A stretch of DNA of 64,000 nucleotides from Luteibacter aegosomaticola (GCF_023078475.1 NZ_CP095741.1:4996001-5060000), one strand, 5' to 3'. Positions 8,090 to 18,020 are shown, counted from the stretch's first letter. Numbers and translations are program-made. Notes: a model not told the origin generated them from the sequence alone.

Positions 8090-10165
8090 TCAGGCCAGCC
8101 CACAAAGGACCAGCAACATGTCGATGAGCTTGATGCCGATGAAGGGCACGATGACGCCGCCCAGGCCGTAGACCAGCAGGTTGCGGCGCAGGAGCGCGGC
8201 CGCGCCAAGCGCGCGGTACGCCACGCCCTTTAGGGCAAGCGGGATCAGGAAGATGATGATCAGCGCGTTGAAGATCACCGCCGACAGAATCGCGCTCTGC
8301 GGCGTCGCCAGGTGCATCACGTTCAGCGCGTTCAACGCCGGGTAGGTCGTGGCGAACGCGGCCGGGATGATCGCGAAGTACTTGGCGATATCGTTGGAGA
8401 TCGAGAACGTGGTCAACGCACCACGCGTGATCAGCATTTGCTTGCCGATTGCGACGACCTCGATCAGCTTGGTCGGGTTCGAATCCAGGTCGACCATGTT
8501 GCCGGCTTCTTTCGCCGCCTGGGTGCCGCTGTTCATGGCCACCGCCACGTCGGCCTGGGCGAGCGCCGGCGCGTCGTTGGTGCCGTCGCCACACATCGCG
8601 ACCAGACGGTTCTCGGCCTGCATGTCGCGGATGTACTGCAGCTTCGCTTCCGGCGTGGCTTCGGCAAGGAAGTCGTCAACACCGGCTTCGGCGGCGATCG
8701 CCGCAGCGGTGAGCGGGTTATCGCCGGTGATCATCACCGTGCGGATACCCATGCGGCGCATCTCGGCGAAGCGCTCCTTGATACCGTCCTTCACGATGTC
8801 CTTGAGCTCGACGACGCCGAGAGTCAGCGCGCCATCGACCACGATGAGCGGGGTGCCACCACGACGGGCGACGTCTTCGGCCATGCGCTTCACCAGCGGC
8901 GGCATGTGGCTGTCCTGGCTATCCAGGTAGCGCTCGACGGCATCCATCGCGCCCTTACGGATATGACGGGTGCCGGTGTTCACGCCACTCATGCGGGTCT
9001 GCGCAGTGAACGGCACGAACTCGGCGCGGGCCTCGTCACGGCGCGAGCGACCCGCGATGCTGAACTTCGACTCGGCGAGCGCCACGATGCTGCGGCCTTC
9101 CGGCGTTTCATCGGCGCGTGACGCAAGGTCGGCGGCTTCGGCGAGCTCGCGCTCTTCGATGCCCGGCGCCGGGTGGAACGCGACGGCCTGGCGGTTGCCA
9201 AGCGTGATGGTGCCGGTCTTATCGAGCAACAGCACGTCCACATCGCCCGCGGCTTCCACCGCACGGCCCGACGTAGCGATGACATTGGCGCGGATCATGC
9301 GATCCATGCCGGCGATACCGATGGCCGAGAGCAGGGCGCCGATCGTGGTGGGGATCAGGCAGACCAGCAGGGCCACGAGCACGGTAAGCGTGATCGGGTT
9401 ACCACTGCCGGCGGCTTCCACGCTGTAGATCGAATACGGCAGCAGCGTGGAACAGGCCAGCAGGAAGATCAGGGTGAACTTCGCCAGCAGGATCGTCAGT
9501 GCGATCTCGTTGGGGGTCTTGCGGCGCGAGGCGCCTTCGACCATCGCGATCATGCGATCGAGGAAGCTCTCGCCCGGGTTGCTGGTAATCCGCATCACCA
9601 GCCAGTCGGATAGCACGCGGGTGCCACCCGTGACGGCGCTGCGGTCGCCGCCAGCCTCGCGGATCACCGGTGCGGATTCACCGGTGATGGCGCTCTCGTC
9701 GACGCTGGCCGCGCCGATCACGATCTCGCCGTCACCCGGCACGATGTCACCGGCTTCGACCAGCACGTGGTGGCCGGTGCGCAGCTCGCTCGACGGCGTG
9801 AAGATGATCTGCGCCTCGCGATCCGGCGCGGTGAGCTTCTTGGCCGCCACATCGCGGCGCGAGCCGCGCAGGGCGTCGGCCTGCGCCTTGCCGCGGCCTT
9901 CGGCCAGCGCTTCGGCGAAGTTCGCGAACAGCAGGGTGAACCAGAGCCACAGGCAGATCTGGAAGATGAAGCCCGTCGGTGCCTCGCCGTGGCCGAACAG
10001 GCCCTGCACCCAGAGCAGGGTGGTCAGGACGCTGCACACGAACACGACGAACATCACCGGGTTGCGGAACTGCAGGCGGGGATTGAGCTTGGTGAACGCG
10101 TCACGCAGGGCGCGTGCCACCAGCGCGCGATCGAAACCGCGCGGGGTATGGGCATGGGAAGTCAT
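8090..10165 (-). CDS. kdpB: Potassium-transporting P-type ATPase subunit KdpB
   Basis: Full-length KdpB (691 residues; E. coli 682). It carries the phosphorylated Asp315 in [10 protein letters not shown], the actuator motif ITGESAPV, the nucleotide-domain region [10 protein letters not shown] and the hinge motif [21 protein letters not shown]. Hydrophobic segments lie near 40-95, 220-280 and at the C-terminus (580-690). It hydrolyses ATP to drive K+ import through KdpA. Stop-to-start spacing with kdpA is three bases. The next gene downstream is not kdpC but a small unknown gene. Confidence 0.98.
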   Translation of the reverse strand: MTSHAHTPRGFDRALVARALRDAFTKLNPRLQFRNPVMFVVFVCSVLTTLLWVQGLFGHGEAPTGFIFQICLWLWFTLLFANFAEALAEGRGKAQADALRGSRRDVAAKKLTAPDREAQIIFTPSSELRTGHHVLVEAGDIVPGDGEIVIGAASVDESAITGESAPVIREAGGDRSAVTGGTRVLSDWLVMRITSNPGESFLDRMIAMVEGASRRKTPNEIALTILLAKFTLIFLLACSTLLPYSIYSVEAAGSGNPITLTVLVALLVCLIPTTIGALLSAIGIAGMDRMIRANVIATSGRAVEAAGDVDVLLLDKTGTITLGNRQAVAFHPAPGIEERELAEAADLASRADETPEGRSIVALAESKFSIAGRSRRDEARAEFVPFTAQTRMSGVNTGTRHIRKGAMDAVERYLDSQDSHMPPLVKRMAEDVARRGGTPLIVVDGALTLGVVELKDIVKDGIKERFAEMRRMGIRTVMITGDNPLTAAAIAAEAGVDDFLAEATPEAKLQYIRDMQAENRLVAMCGDGTNDAPALAQADVAVAMNSGTQAAKEAGNMVDLDSNPTKLIEVVAIGKQMLITRGALTTFSISNDIAKYFAIIPAAFATTYPALNALNVMHLATPQSAILSAVIFNALIIIFLIPLALKGVAYRALGAAALLRRNLLVYGLGGVIVPFIGIKLIDMLLVLCGLA

Positions 10166-10168
10166 GGA

Positions 10169-11890
10169 TCAGTGCCCCGTGACGGCGGTGAGGTGCTCGA
10201 CGATCGGCCCCAGGGCCAATGCCGGGAGGAAGGTAAGCGCGCCGACGACGATGACCACGCAGGCAAGCAACGTGACGAACAACGGCGTATGCGTGGGCAA
10301 GGTGCCGGCGGAGGGCGGCGTATGGCGCTTGGCGGCCAGCGAACCGGCCATGGCGAGCATGGCGATGGCGAGCGGGAATCGGGCCAGGAACATGCAGATG
10401 CCGAGCAACACGTTCCAGAACGGCGTGTTGGCGGAGAGGCCACCGAACGCGCTGCCGTTGTTATTGGCGGCCGAGGTCACGGCATAAAGCATTTCACTGA
10501 AGCCATGCGCACCGGGATTGGCCACGCCCGCCTTGCCGGCCGGCGACATCACCGCGATGGCCGTACCGATGACCACGAGGGCACACGGGATCAGTACGGC
10601 CAGGCTGGCCATCTTCATCTCGTGGGCTTCGATCTTCTTGCCAAGGTATTCCGGCGTGCGGCCTACCATCAGGCCTGCGATGAACACCGCGACCACGGCG
10701 AAGGCGAGCATGCCGTACAGACCAGAGCCCACACCGCCGAAGATCACTTCACCCAGCTGCATCAGCCACATCGGAATGAGGCCGCCGAGCGGGGTCAGCG
10801 AATCGTGCATCGCGTTCACCGCACCGCACGAAGCGGCCGTGGTGATGGCGGCGAACAGGCCCGACGAGACGATGCCGAAGCGGGTCTCCTTGCCTTCCAT
10901 GTTGCCGCCGGCCTGCGTGGCCGAGGCCTGCGCATCGACAGCGAGGCCGTGCAGCGCCGGATTGCCGACTTGTTCGGCAGCGACGAGGCCCACGGCGAGC
11001 GGCACGAAGATCAGCAGCATCGTGGCGAGGATGGCCCAGCCCTGGCGGCGGTCACCGACCAGGCTGCCGAAGGTGTAGCAGAGCGAGGCGGGGATCAGGA
11101 AGATCGCCAGCATCTCGACGAAGTTGGCGAACGGCGTGGGGTTTTCGAACGGATGCGCGGAGTTGGCGTTGAAAAAGCCACCGCCGTTGGTGCCGAGCAT
11201 CTTGATCGCTTCCTGCGAGGCCACCGGGCCGAGCGGCAGCTGCTGGGTGCCGTGCTGGAGCATCTGCGCGTCGACGTACGGCGCGAAGCTCTGCACCACG
11301 CCTTGCGATACGAGGAGCAGCGCGATCACGATGGAGAACGGCACCAGCACGTAGAGCGTGGTGCGGGTCATGTCGACCCAGAAGTTACCCACAGCCTGTG
11401 CACCGCGCCGGCTGAAACCACGGACGACGGCGATCAGCACCGCGATACCGGTAGCAGCCGAGAGGAAGTTCTGCACCGCCAGGCCCAGCATCTGGGTCAG
11501 ATAGCTCATGGTCGATTCGCCCGCATAGCCTTGCCAGTTGGTGTTGCTGGCAAAACTGATGGCGGTGTTCATCGCCGAATCCGGCGTGATCGCGGCCAGG
11601 TGCTGCGGGTTCAGCGGCAGCCACTGCTGGGTGCGCTGGAGCACATAGACGACGGCAAGGCCAGCCACGTTGAAGACGAGCATGGCCAGCGCATAGCGCT
11701 TCCAGCCCATGTCTTCATCGGCACGGATACCGGCGACGCGGTAGAGCACGCGTTCGGCGCGCGCACCAAAGCGGGTCACGCGGTTCGGTTCGTCGGCGAA
11801 CACCAGGGCCATGTAGTGACCCACCGGTTTCACCAGCGCCAGCAACACGGCAAGGAATAGCCCGATCTGGAAGAAGTCGTTCGCGGTCAT
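10169..11890 (-). CDS. kdpA: Potassium-transporting ATPase subunit KdpA
   Basis: A 573-residue polytopic protein of the K+-channel-like superfamily with selectivity-filter loops including SNTNWQGYAGESTMSY, GTNGGGFFNANSAHPFENPT, AASCGAVNAMHDSLTPLGGL and TSAANNNGSAFGGL. It binds and conducts K+ in the Kdp complex. I chose the ATG at 11890 because it overlaps the kdpF stop (ATGA) and gives the usual N-terminus MTANDFFQIGLF; the open frame runs 15 codons further upstream but overlaps kdpF. Confidence 0.98.
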   Translation of the reverse strand: MTANDFFQIGLFLAVLLALVKPVGHYMALVFADEPNRVTRFGARAERVLYRVAGIRADEDMGWKRYALAMLVFNVAGLAVVYVLQRTQQWLPLNPQHLAAITPDSAMNTAISFASNTNWQGYAGESTMSYLTQMLGLAVQNFLSAATGIAVLIAVVRGFSRRGAQAVGNFWVDMTRTTLYVLVPFSIVIALLLVSQGVVQSFAPYVDAQMLQHGTQQLPLGPVASQEAIKMLGTNGGGFFNANSAHPFENPTPFANFVEMLAIFLIPASLCYTFGSLVGDRRQGWAILATMLLIFVPLAVGLVAAEQVGNPALHGLAVDAQASATQAGGNMEGKETRFGIVSSGLFAAITTAASCGAVNAMHDSLTPLGGLIPMWLMQLGEVIFGGVGSGLYGMLAFAVVAVFIAGLMVGRTPEYLGKKIEAHEMKMASLAVLIPCALVVIGTAIAVMSPAGKAGVANPGAHGFSEMLYAVTSAANNNGSAFGGLSANTPFWNVLLGICMFLARFPLAIAMLAMAGSLAAKRHTPPSAGTLPTHTPLFVTLLACVVIVVGALTFLPALALGPIVEHLTAVTGH

Positions 11891-11979
11891 TCGAACCACT
11901 CCGGCTTCAACAGGGCGACGCACAGGTAGCCGCAAAGGGCCACGGCGATCACGGTGGCAACGATATAGATGAGCGACAT
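11887..11979 (-). CDS. kdpF: Potassium-transporting ATPase subunit KdpF (30 aa)
   Basis: A 30-residue single-helix membrane peptide, MSLIYIVATVIAVALCGYLC followed by VALLKPEWFE. The layout of one hydrophobic helix with a C-terminal L-L-K-P-E-W/R-F is typical of KdpF, a small lipid-like stabiliser of the Kdp complex. The start has GGAAG upstream, and the stop overlaps the kdpA start by four bases. Confidence 0.93.
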   Translation of the reverse strand: MSLIYIVATVIAVALCGYLCVALLKPEWFE

Positions 11980-11989
11980 GGCGGCTTCC

Positions 11990-12079
11990 TTAGCGGCGAC
12001 CCAGCCGGTCGCAGATCATCAGGAAGCCGATCGTCACCGCCGTGAGCACGACGATGAGGAGGACGTACAGGAATTCCAC
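11990..12079 (-). CDS. 29-aa membrane micropeptide at the head of the kdp operon
   Basis: A GTG-initiated reading frame of 29 codons encodes MEFLYVLLIVVLTAVTIGFL followed by MICDRLGRR: one hydrophobic helix and a positively charged C-terminal tail, so an inner-membrane peptide with the C-terminus in the cytoplasm is expected. It ends ten bases before the kdpF ATG. A GGAA lies seven bases upstream of the GTG. It resembles KdpF in size and topology but not in sequence. It may be a second Kdp accessory peptide or a leader peptide; both are inference. Confidence 0.55.
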   Translation of the reverse strand: MEFLYVLLIVVLTAVTIGFLMICDRLGRR

Positions 12080-12158
12080 GGGAGCGTTCCGTCATGAAAG
12101 GACGGTGCGTATTTTTCGCTCCCGCGAATATTTACGGTGTAAGGGGCCCGGGGCCCGC

Positions 12159-12175
12159 CGTAAAGTCCGCGTAAA
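12159..12175 (-). promoter_or_regulatory. Candidate KdpE site: direct repeat TTTACG-N5-TTTACG
   Basis: Read on the minus strand, two identical hexamers TTTACG are separated by CGGAC, about 80 bases before the first kdp start codon. KdpE in enterobacteria binds a direct repeat of T-rich hexamers with a similar spacer upstream of the kdp promoter. The match is by architecture; no binding data are implied. A GC palindrome (GGGGCCCGGGGCCC, about 12143-12156) lies just downstream. Confidence 0.45.
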
Positions 12176-12195
12176 TTTCAGGCCCGACGAACTTG

Positions 12196-12290
12196 GTAGG
12201 AGCCCACCCTGTGGGCGACGCCTTTCGTACTGTCGCCACAGGGTCTGCAGCTCTGTCGCGAAAGATGTCGCCCACAGGGTGGGCTCCTAC
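12196..12290. repeat. 95-bp palindromic REP-like element, copy 2
   Basis: Same ends and length as the copy at 5711. It lies between the 3' end of the S9 peptidase gene (stop at 12301) and the kdp promoter region, both on the minus strand, so it is transcribed upstream of kdp only if the promoter is further upstream than expected. It may act as a processing site or insulator. Confidence 0.9.
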
Positions 12291-12300
12291 GGGGTGGGGC

Positions 12301-14706
12301 TTATTGCCCCAGACGGTCGTGGAACAGCTCGTCGATGCGGCGGTATTCGTCGTGCCAGGAATCGGGATGGACGAAGCCGTGGCGTTCCATCGGGTACAGC
12401 GACATCCAGAAGTTCTTCTTGTGCAGCTCGATGAAGCGCTGGTACAGGCGGATCGAATCGCTGGCCAGCACGTTATCGTCGATCAGGCCGTGTTCGATCA
12501 GCAGCGGATCCTGCAGCTTGTCGGCGTACTGGATCGGCGAGCTGGTGGCATAGGCTTCCGGGTCCAGCTGCGGATCGTTGAGGATGCCTGCGGTGTAATC
12601 GTGGTTGTACGAGGTCCAGTCCGTCACCGGGCGCAGGGCCGCACCCGCAGCGAATTCGCCCGGCGCGCGCAGCAGCGCCATCAGGGTCATGAAGCCGCCG
12701 TAGCTGCCGCCATAGATGCCCACACGCTTCGGGTCCACGCCCTGGTTCTTCACCAGCCAGGCCTTGCCGTCGAGCAGGTCTTCCAGCTCCGGGTGGCCCA
12801 TGTTGCGGTAGATCGCCGTACGCCAGTCGCGGCCGTAGCCCTTCGATGCGCGGTAATCCATGTCGAGCACTACGTAGCCACGCTGCACCAGCAGGTTATG
12901 GAACATCTGCTCGCGGAAGTACGACGGGTAAGAGAGGTGCACGTTCTGCAGGTAGCCCGCGCCATGCACGAAGAGCACCGCCGGGCGCGAGGCGGCCTGG
13001 GCCGCATCGGCCGGGCCGTAGAACTTCGCGTAGATGGTGCCGGCGCCGTGCGAGGAGGGCACCTGCACGATCTTCGGCGCGATCCACGCGCGCTCGGCAA
13101 AGGCAGGCTTCACCGTGTGGGTAAGTTCACGCGGCGTGCCGCCGTCGACAGACCCCGTCGAAAGCTGCGGCGGCACGTACGGCGAGGAATGCAGCACGGC
13201 CAGCTCACGACCATTCGGCGAGAGCGCGAAATCATCGAGGCTTTCGTACTTCGTCACGCGGGTGAGGGCGCCGCCGCTAACCGCGACCTTGTAGATGTCG
13301 TAGCTATACGGCGCCACCTGGTTTGAGCGCACGTAGAACGTCTTGCCATCGGCGCTGAGCACCGGGTGGTCCACTTCGAAGTGACCCGAGGTAAGTGCCA
13401 CCGCCTTGCCACCCAGCGCGCGGGTATACAGGTGGGCGTAGCCGCTCTCTTCGCTCTGGTACCACAGCGTGCGGCCGTCGCGTAGGAAGCCGAAATCGTT
13501 GTTGTCCCAGTTGATCCAGGCCTTGTCGCTGAGGCGGTGCTGGGTGACGAGCGCGTGGCGGTCGAAGTCCACCGTGGCGATCCAGCGATCCTTGTTGTCC
13601 ACCGACTCCAGCTGCACGGCCACTTCGTGGCCGTCATCGCTCCACACGATGCCCGGGCTGTATTCGGCGTTGACGATCACCGGACGGGTCTTCGGCGCGG
13701 CCAGCGCATCGGCGCGGTCGTCCTTGCCTTCCTTGCGCAGGGCGGCCACGGTCTTCGCGCGGATATCGGCGAGCGGGTCGTCGTGGATGCCGGGCAGGCC
13801 GGTGGTATCGAGGTTGTAGACGGCATGCGCGCGCAGATCGAGCAGCTTCAGCGCCTGCGGCGACGGGTCGCTACGACCGACGTACGAACGCGTGGCTTCC
13901 GGCTCGGCATAACCGGAGTCGGTCACGTAATGGGTGAGGTCGGCGACCTTGCCACCGTCCGCGTCCTTCGCCTTCGTCACCACCAGCATGTAGCGGCCAT
14001 CGGGCGAGAGCGAGCTGTCGACGACGGCCACGTCCTTGCCGATGTAGAAGGTCTGCGGCGCGTGCGACGGATCCGCCGCCGCCTGGGCGTCGGCATCGTC
14101 CTTCATCGCCTTGTCATCGGCCTTGATGCCGCGCAGCGTGGAGAACAGGGCCTGCTGCTGGTCCTCGAGATCGCTGCGCTTGTCGTTCTTCGGGTCGTCT
14201 TTCGCCGAGACCACGGCGGCCTGCCATGCCGGGCCACCGCTGGTCGCATAGGCGAACCAGTCATCGCCGGAGCGCCAGGTGAGCAACCGGCCGTCGGCCG
14301 AGAGGTGCAGCGAGGTTTCCGGCTTGGCCGAACGGGTCACCTGGACCGTCGAACCGGTACCGAGGTCGCGCAGGAACACGTCGCCGTGGCGGAGGAACGC
14401 GACGTGGCGGTGCTCATGGTCGAAGACCTGCTTCGTGCCATCGGCCGACGCCATCCCGGCCGGGTCGAGCTTGACCGCGGCGCCGCCCGCGGCCGGCACC
14501 CGGTACAGCTCGCGCACCGGGCTGCCATCGCGCTTGAGCGAGTAATAGACCTGGCTGCCATCCACGCTCCAGTACGGATCTTCCACCGCCTGCCCGATCC
14601 AGTCCGGATCGGCCATGATCGTTTCCATATCCAGCGGCGGAGGCGGCGCGGCAAGGGCCGGCGCGGCGGCCAGGGCAGCGAGGAGGGCGGTGGCGAGCGT
14701 GCGCAT
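12301..14706 (-). CDS. Secreted S9 family (DPP4/acylaminoacyl-like) serine peptidase
   Basis: An 801-residue exported peptidase. The ATG at 14706, preceded by GGAA, begins a signal peptide MRTLATALLAALAAAPALA; the frame is open 16 codons upstream but without such features. The first 500 or so residues form a beta-propeller with repeated SxDGR / SPDGRYM / SADGKTFYV motifs. The C-terminal alpha/beta hydrolase domain carries Ser668 in YGGSYGGFM, Asp in the LIDDNV region and His in MERHGF. Family members remove N-terminal dipeptides or acyl residues, probably in the periplasm. It is adjacent to and divergent from a second S9 peptidase of another subfamily. Confidence 0.92.
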   Translation of the reverse strand: MRTLATALLAALAAAPALAAPPPPLDMETIMADPDWIGQAVEDPYWSVDGSQVYYSLKRDGSPVRELYRVPAAGGAAVKLDPAGMASADGTKQVFDHEHRHVAFLRHGDVFLRDLGTGSTVQVTRSAKPETSLHLSADGRLLTWRSGDDWFAYATSGGPAWQAAVVSAKDDPKNDKRSDLEDQQQALFSTLRGIKADDKAMKDDADAQAAADPSHAPQTFYIGKDVAVVDSSLSPDGRYMLVVTKAKDADGGKVADLTHYVTDSGYAEPEATRSYVGRSDPSPQALKLLDLRAHAVYNLDTTGLPGIHDDPLADIRAKTVAALRKEGKDDRADALAAPKTRPVIVNAEYSPGIVWSDDGHEVAVQLESVDNKDRWIATVDFDRHALVTQHRLSDKAWINWDNNDFGFLRDGRTLWYQSEESGYAHLYTRALGGKAVALTSGHFEVDHPVLSADGKTFYVRSNQVAPYSYDIYKVAVSGGALTRVTKYESLDDFALSPNGRELAVLHSSPYVPPQLSTGSVDGGTPRELTHTVKPAFAERAWIAPKIVQVPSSHGAGTIYAKFYGPADAAQAASRPAVLFVHGAGYLQNVHLSYPSYFREQMFHNLLVQRGYVVLDMDYRASKGYGRDWRTAIYRNMGHPELEDLLDGKAWLVKNQGVDPKRVGIYGGSYGGFMTLMALLRAPGEFAAGAALRPVTDWTSYNHDYTAGILNDPQLDPEAYATSSPIQYADKLQDPLLIEHGLIDDNVLASDSIRLYQRFIELHKKNFWMSLYPMERHGFVHPDSWHDEYRRIDELFHDRLGQ

Positions 14707-14827
14707 GAGCGGTTCCGGCAGCAGCAAATCCCCTGAGGATAACTGCTGTGCCAACCCAACTGGCGGCAGGGGTGCCAGGCGTCATGGGTTTGTTACGCTC
14801 GGGAAATCCCGCCCACGAGGTTGCCCC

Positions 14828-16930
14828 ATGCGTGCCATCGCCCCCCGCCTGCTCGCCCTGAGCCTGTTCGCCGCCTGCTCGGCCCACGCCGCGACGACCA
14901 CCCCGCCGCCCACGCCGAAGCACGAGGTGAAGGACACCCTCGGTGGCGCGCCCATCGTCGATGCCTACCGCTGGCTGGAAAACCCGGACGGCGACGGCGT
15001 GGCCAAGTGGATCGAGGCGCAGAACGCCTACACCGAAGCCACCATCGGCAAGGCGCCGCTCGGCAAGGAACTGACCGCCCGCATCCGCGAGCTGGCGATC
15101 ACCTCGACCACCCGCTCCTCACCCGAGCTGGCCGGCGGCACGCTCTTCTACTTCGAAAACACCCCGCCCCAGCCGCAGCCGGTGCTGGTCGCCAAGGCCT
15201 GGCCGGACGGCCCGGTGCGCACCCTGGTCGATCTGAACAAGGGCGACGGCAACACCGCTATCACCGAGTACTGGCCCTCGCCGAGCGGCCGTTACCTCGC
15301 CTACGGCACGGCCGAGGGCGGTAGCGAGCTCACCACCATCCACATCCTGGATACGCAGACCGGCAAGGCGCTCGGCGATGCGCTGGCCTGGGCCGGTGGC
15401 GGCACCACCCCGCAGGCGCTGGCCTGGGATGCGGATGAGAAGGGCGTGACCTATGCGCGCTTCGATGCGCCGACCAAGGACAAGCCGCTCAAGGAATTCG
15501 ACGCCTACCTGGCCCACCACGTGATCGGGCAGGCCCAGGACAAGGACACCGTCGTCTTCGGCAAGGGCTATTCGCCCATCGCCGAATACATCCTGCTCGA
15601 GGGTAACGGCGGCAAGGCCACCGCGCTGCTCGCCAATGAAGGCGACGGCGGCTCAGCTGAAGTGTTCCTGCGCGAAGGCAATGGTGCGTTCAAGAAGGTG
15701 CTCGGTCACGAGGCCGATGTCCGCTCAGCCCATTGGGTCGGCGATCACCTGTACGTCGTGACCTTCGCCGGCGCACCGCGCGGCAAGATCGTCGCATTCG
15801 ACGCGGCCGGCAAGCAGAGCGACGTGCTCCCGCAGGGCGAGGGCGCGATCCAGCGCGTGACGCCGATCGGCAGCGGTTTCCTCGTCGTGCGCAGCGCCGG
15901 CCCGGACTGGTGGGCTGACCAGTACGACGCCAAGGCCGCCTTCGTGCGCCGCCTGCCGCTGCCCGCCACCGGCATCACCATCGGCGGCGTCGCTGCCGAG
16001 AAGGGCCAGGACAAGGCGCTGATCACCTACGGCGGCTGGACCCAGCCGACCCGCTGGGCGGAATACGACGGCGCCAGCGGCTCGCTGAAGACCGTGTTCG
16101 AAGTGAAGCCGGCCGCCGACTATTCGAAGGTGCATGTGAGCCGCATCGAGGGCACGTCGAAGGACGGCACCAAGATCCCGGTCACCGTGATCTCGATGGA
16201 TGGCATCACCCCGAACGGCAAGCGCCCGACCATCCTGTACAGCTACGGCGGTTTCGATATCCCGGTGACGCCTTCGTTCATCGGCCCGAGCCTTGCCTGG
16301 CTGGAACGCGGCGGCGTGCTTGCCTACGCGAACATCCGCGGCGGCAACGAGTACGGGGAGCAGTGGCATGAGCAGGGCCAGGGCACGCGCAAGCAGAACG
16401 TGTTCGATGACTTCTTCTCGGCATCGCAGGCACTCATCGATAACAAGTGGACCGACACGAAGCACCTCGGCATCCTGGGCGGCAGCAACGGTGGCCTGCT
16501 GATGGGCGCCTCGCTCACCCAGCACCCGGAGCAGTTCCGCGCGGTGGTCGCCATGGTCGGTATCTACGACATCGCTCGCCACGAAACGGCCTTCGCCAAC
16601 GGCCCGTACAACAAGAGCGAGTACGGTTCGGTCAAGGATCCCGCCGTGGCGAAGGCCATGCGCGCCTACGGCCCGCTGTACAACGTGAAGAAGGGCACGG
16701 CTTATCCGTCGGTGCTGCTCACCACGGGTGCCAACGACCCGCGCGTCGCCCCGTGGCAGTCGCGCAAGTTCGCCGCCGCGCTGCAGGATGCCAGCACCTC
16801 GGGCAACCCGGTGCTGCTGCTCACCCGCATGAATGCCGGCCACGGCATCGGCGCGCCCTTCAGCCAGCGTGTCGGTAATGCCGCGCTGTCCATGACGTTC
16901 TTCGCGAACGAGTTGGGGTTGGGCGAGTAA
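14828..16930 (+). CDS. Secreted prolyl oligopeptidase (S9A)
   Basis: A 700-residue prolyl oligopeptidase. Signal peptide MRAIAPRLLALSLFAACSAH-A-A precedes the typical N-terminus DAYRWLEN.....VAKWIEAQNAYTE. The seven-bladed propeller follows and the catalytic domain holds Ser553 in LGGSNGGLL, Asp in GANDPRVAP and His in MNAGHGIGAP. It cleaves peptides after proline; the signal peptide places it in the periplasm. The C-terminal length is standard. The intergenic region to the divergent S9 gene is 121 bases. Confidence 0.94.
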   Translation: MRAIAPRLLALSLFAACSAHAATTTPPPTPKHEVKDTLGGAPIVDAYRWLENPDGDGVAKWIEAQNAYTEATIGKAPLGKELTARIRELAITSTTRSSPELAGGTLFYFENTPPQPQPVLVAKAWPDGPVRTLVDLNKGDGNTAITEYWPSPSGRYLAYGTAEGGSELTTIHILDTQTGKALGDALAWAGGGTTPQALAWDADEKGVTYARFDAPTKDKPLKEFDAYLAHHVIGQAQDKDTVVFGKGYSPIAEYILLEGNGGKATALLANEGDGGSAEVFLREGNGAFKKVLGHEADVRSAHWVGDHLYVVTFAGAPRGKIVAFDAAGKQSDVLPQGEGAIQRVTPIGSGFLVVRSAGPDWWADQYDAKAAFVRRLPLPATGITIGGVAAEKGQDKALITYGGWTQPTRWAEYDGASGSLKTVFEVKPAADYSKVHVSRIEGTSKDGTKIPVTVISMDGITPNGKRPTILYSYGGFDIPVTPSFIGPSLAWLERGGVLAYANIRGGNEYGEQWHEQGQGTRKQNVFDDFFSASQALIDNKWTDTKHLGILGGSNGGLLMGASLTQHPEQFRAVVAMVGIYDIARHETAFANGPYNKSEYGSVKDPAVAKAMRAYGPLYNVKKGTAYPSVLLTTGANDPRVAPWQSRKFAAALQDASTSGNPVLLLTRMNAGHGIGAPFSQRVGNAALSMTFFANELGLGE

Positions 16931-16942
16931 GCGGAACGGGCA

Positions 16943-17926
16943 TTACTGCCCGTCCCGATCCGCGTAGTCGACGGGCACGAAGTCGTAGCCCGTCGACTCA
17001 CGCCGCACGTGGCCGATGCCTGGGAACGGCAGGTGGGCGCCAGCGACCAGTTCGCGTGAGCCTGCGAACTTATCGAACTGCGCAGCGCGCAGTGCCGCCG
17101 CTTTCGCGGGATCCACGTCGAAGCTGATCGTGATGGCCGGCTTTGCAAACTGAATCGACTCGGCGTGGACCACGTCGCCGATGAAGGTCATCGACTGCCC
17201 CTGGCTCTCCACGCGGTAGAAGGCGTGGCCGGGTGTATGGCCCGGAGTCGGGATGCCCGTAATGCCGGGCACGAACTGCGTAGGCCCCTTGAACGGCGCC
17301 AGGTGGCCCGAAGCCTTATACGGAGCCAGGCTTGCCGTGCCCTGCACGAAGTACGACTTGTCATAGCCGCCTACGCCACCCTGGTTGGCCGGCGCCATGA
17401 AGAAGTCCACATCGGCCTGGCCGATATGCACGACAGCCTTGGGAAACACCATCTTCCCATCGTGAACCAGGCCACCGCTGTGATCGGTGTGCAGATGGGT
17501 CACCAGGATATCGTCCACCTGCGACGGCTCGTAGCCAGCCGCCTTGAGCCGTGCGACCAGCTTGCCGTGGCCTTCGCCGAAGAAATCGCCCGTGCCCGTA
17601 TCGATGAGGATGATGCGAGAGCCGGTATCGACCACGTAGCCGTTGATCGATTCTTCGACCGGATTGCCGTGGAACGACGACGCCAACGCCGCATCGATCT
17701 CGGACGCACTCGCGCCCTTGAGCAGCTTGTGCATATCCAGCGGGACCGTGCCGTCGCTCAGCGCCGTGATTTCGAAGTCACCGAGCTTGTAGCGATAGAC
17801 ACCCGCCTGCGCGGGCTGATCGGCCGCCAGCGCGGTGCCCATGCCTGCCCATAGAGCCAGTGCGAGCACGGACGCTTTCAGCAGGCCGCGACGCGTGCGT
17901 GTGGGATGATAAGAAAACTGGAGCAT
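16943..17926 (-). CDS. Tat-exported metallo-beta-lactamase-fold hydrolase
   Basis: About 327 residues. A twin-arginine motif (RTRRGLLKASVLALALWAG) at the N-terminus predicts Tat export, which fits a metal-loaded enzyme. The metallo-beta-lactamase signature THLHTDHSGG supplies His and Asp ligands, with further ligands in GHTPGHAFY, FIGDVVH and AGAHLPFPG. Most relatives are MBL-fold lactonases or hydrolases of unknown substrate. A GTG three codons upstream (17935) is an alternative start; I prefer the ATG at 17926 because GGTGAG lies just before it. The divergent LysR gene is likely its regulator. Confidence 0.85.
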   Translation of the reverse strand: MLQFSYHPTRTRRGLLKASVLALALWAGMGTALAADQPAQAGVYRYKLGDFEITALSDGTVPLDMHKLLKGASASEIDAALASSFHGNPVEESINGYVVDTGSRIILIDTGTGDFFGEGHGKLVARLKAAGYEPSQVDDILVTHLHTDHSGGLVHDGKMVFPKAVVHIGQADVDFFMAPANQGGVGGYDKSYFVQGTASLAPYKASGHLAPFKGPTQFVPGITGIPTPGHTPGHAFYRVESQGQSMTFIGDVVHAESIQFAKPAITISFDVDPAKAAALRAAQFDKFAGSRELVAGAHLPFPGIGHVRRESTGYDFVPVDYADRDGQ

Positions 17927-18004
17927 GTGACTCACCGGCTGGAAAGAGGGAATGCCGGCAATCTACGCTCCGCATCGCCCGGCCCGTGAGCCCGTATTCC
18001 CGAT

Positions 18005-18010
18005 AGGAGG
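18005..18010 (+). promoter_or_regulatory. Ribosome binding site AGGAGG that fixes a TTG start for the LysR gene
   Basis: A perfect AGGAGG lies ten bases before TTG at 18021. Starting here gives a standard 300-residue LysR protein, MDIKRSDLPLLISLDALLEE. The in-frame upstream codon at 17952 would add 23 non-conserved residues. Confidence 0.75.
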
Positions 18011-18020
18011 TATCGCCAAA

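Noticed and set aside
9767..11860. A 697-codon open frame antisense to kdpB/kdpA
   Set aside because: It overlaps two complete, unmistakable kdp genes. The product is His/Asp/Arg-rich low complexity typical of antisense shadows.
12301..16930. The two neighbouring S9 peptidases as a recent duplication
   Set aside because: They are in different subfamilies (DPP4/AARE-like versus prolyl oligopeptidase), are divergent, and differ in length and motif context.
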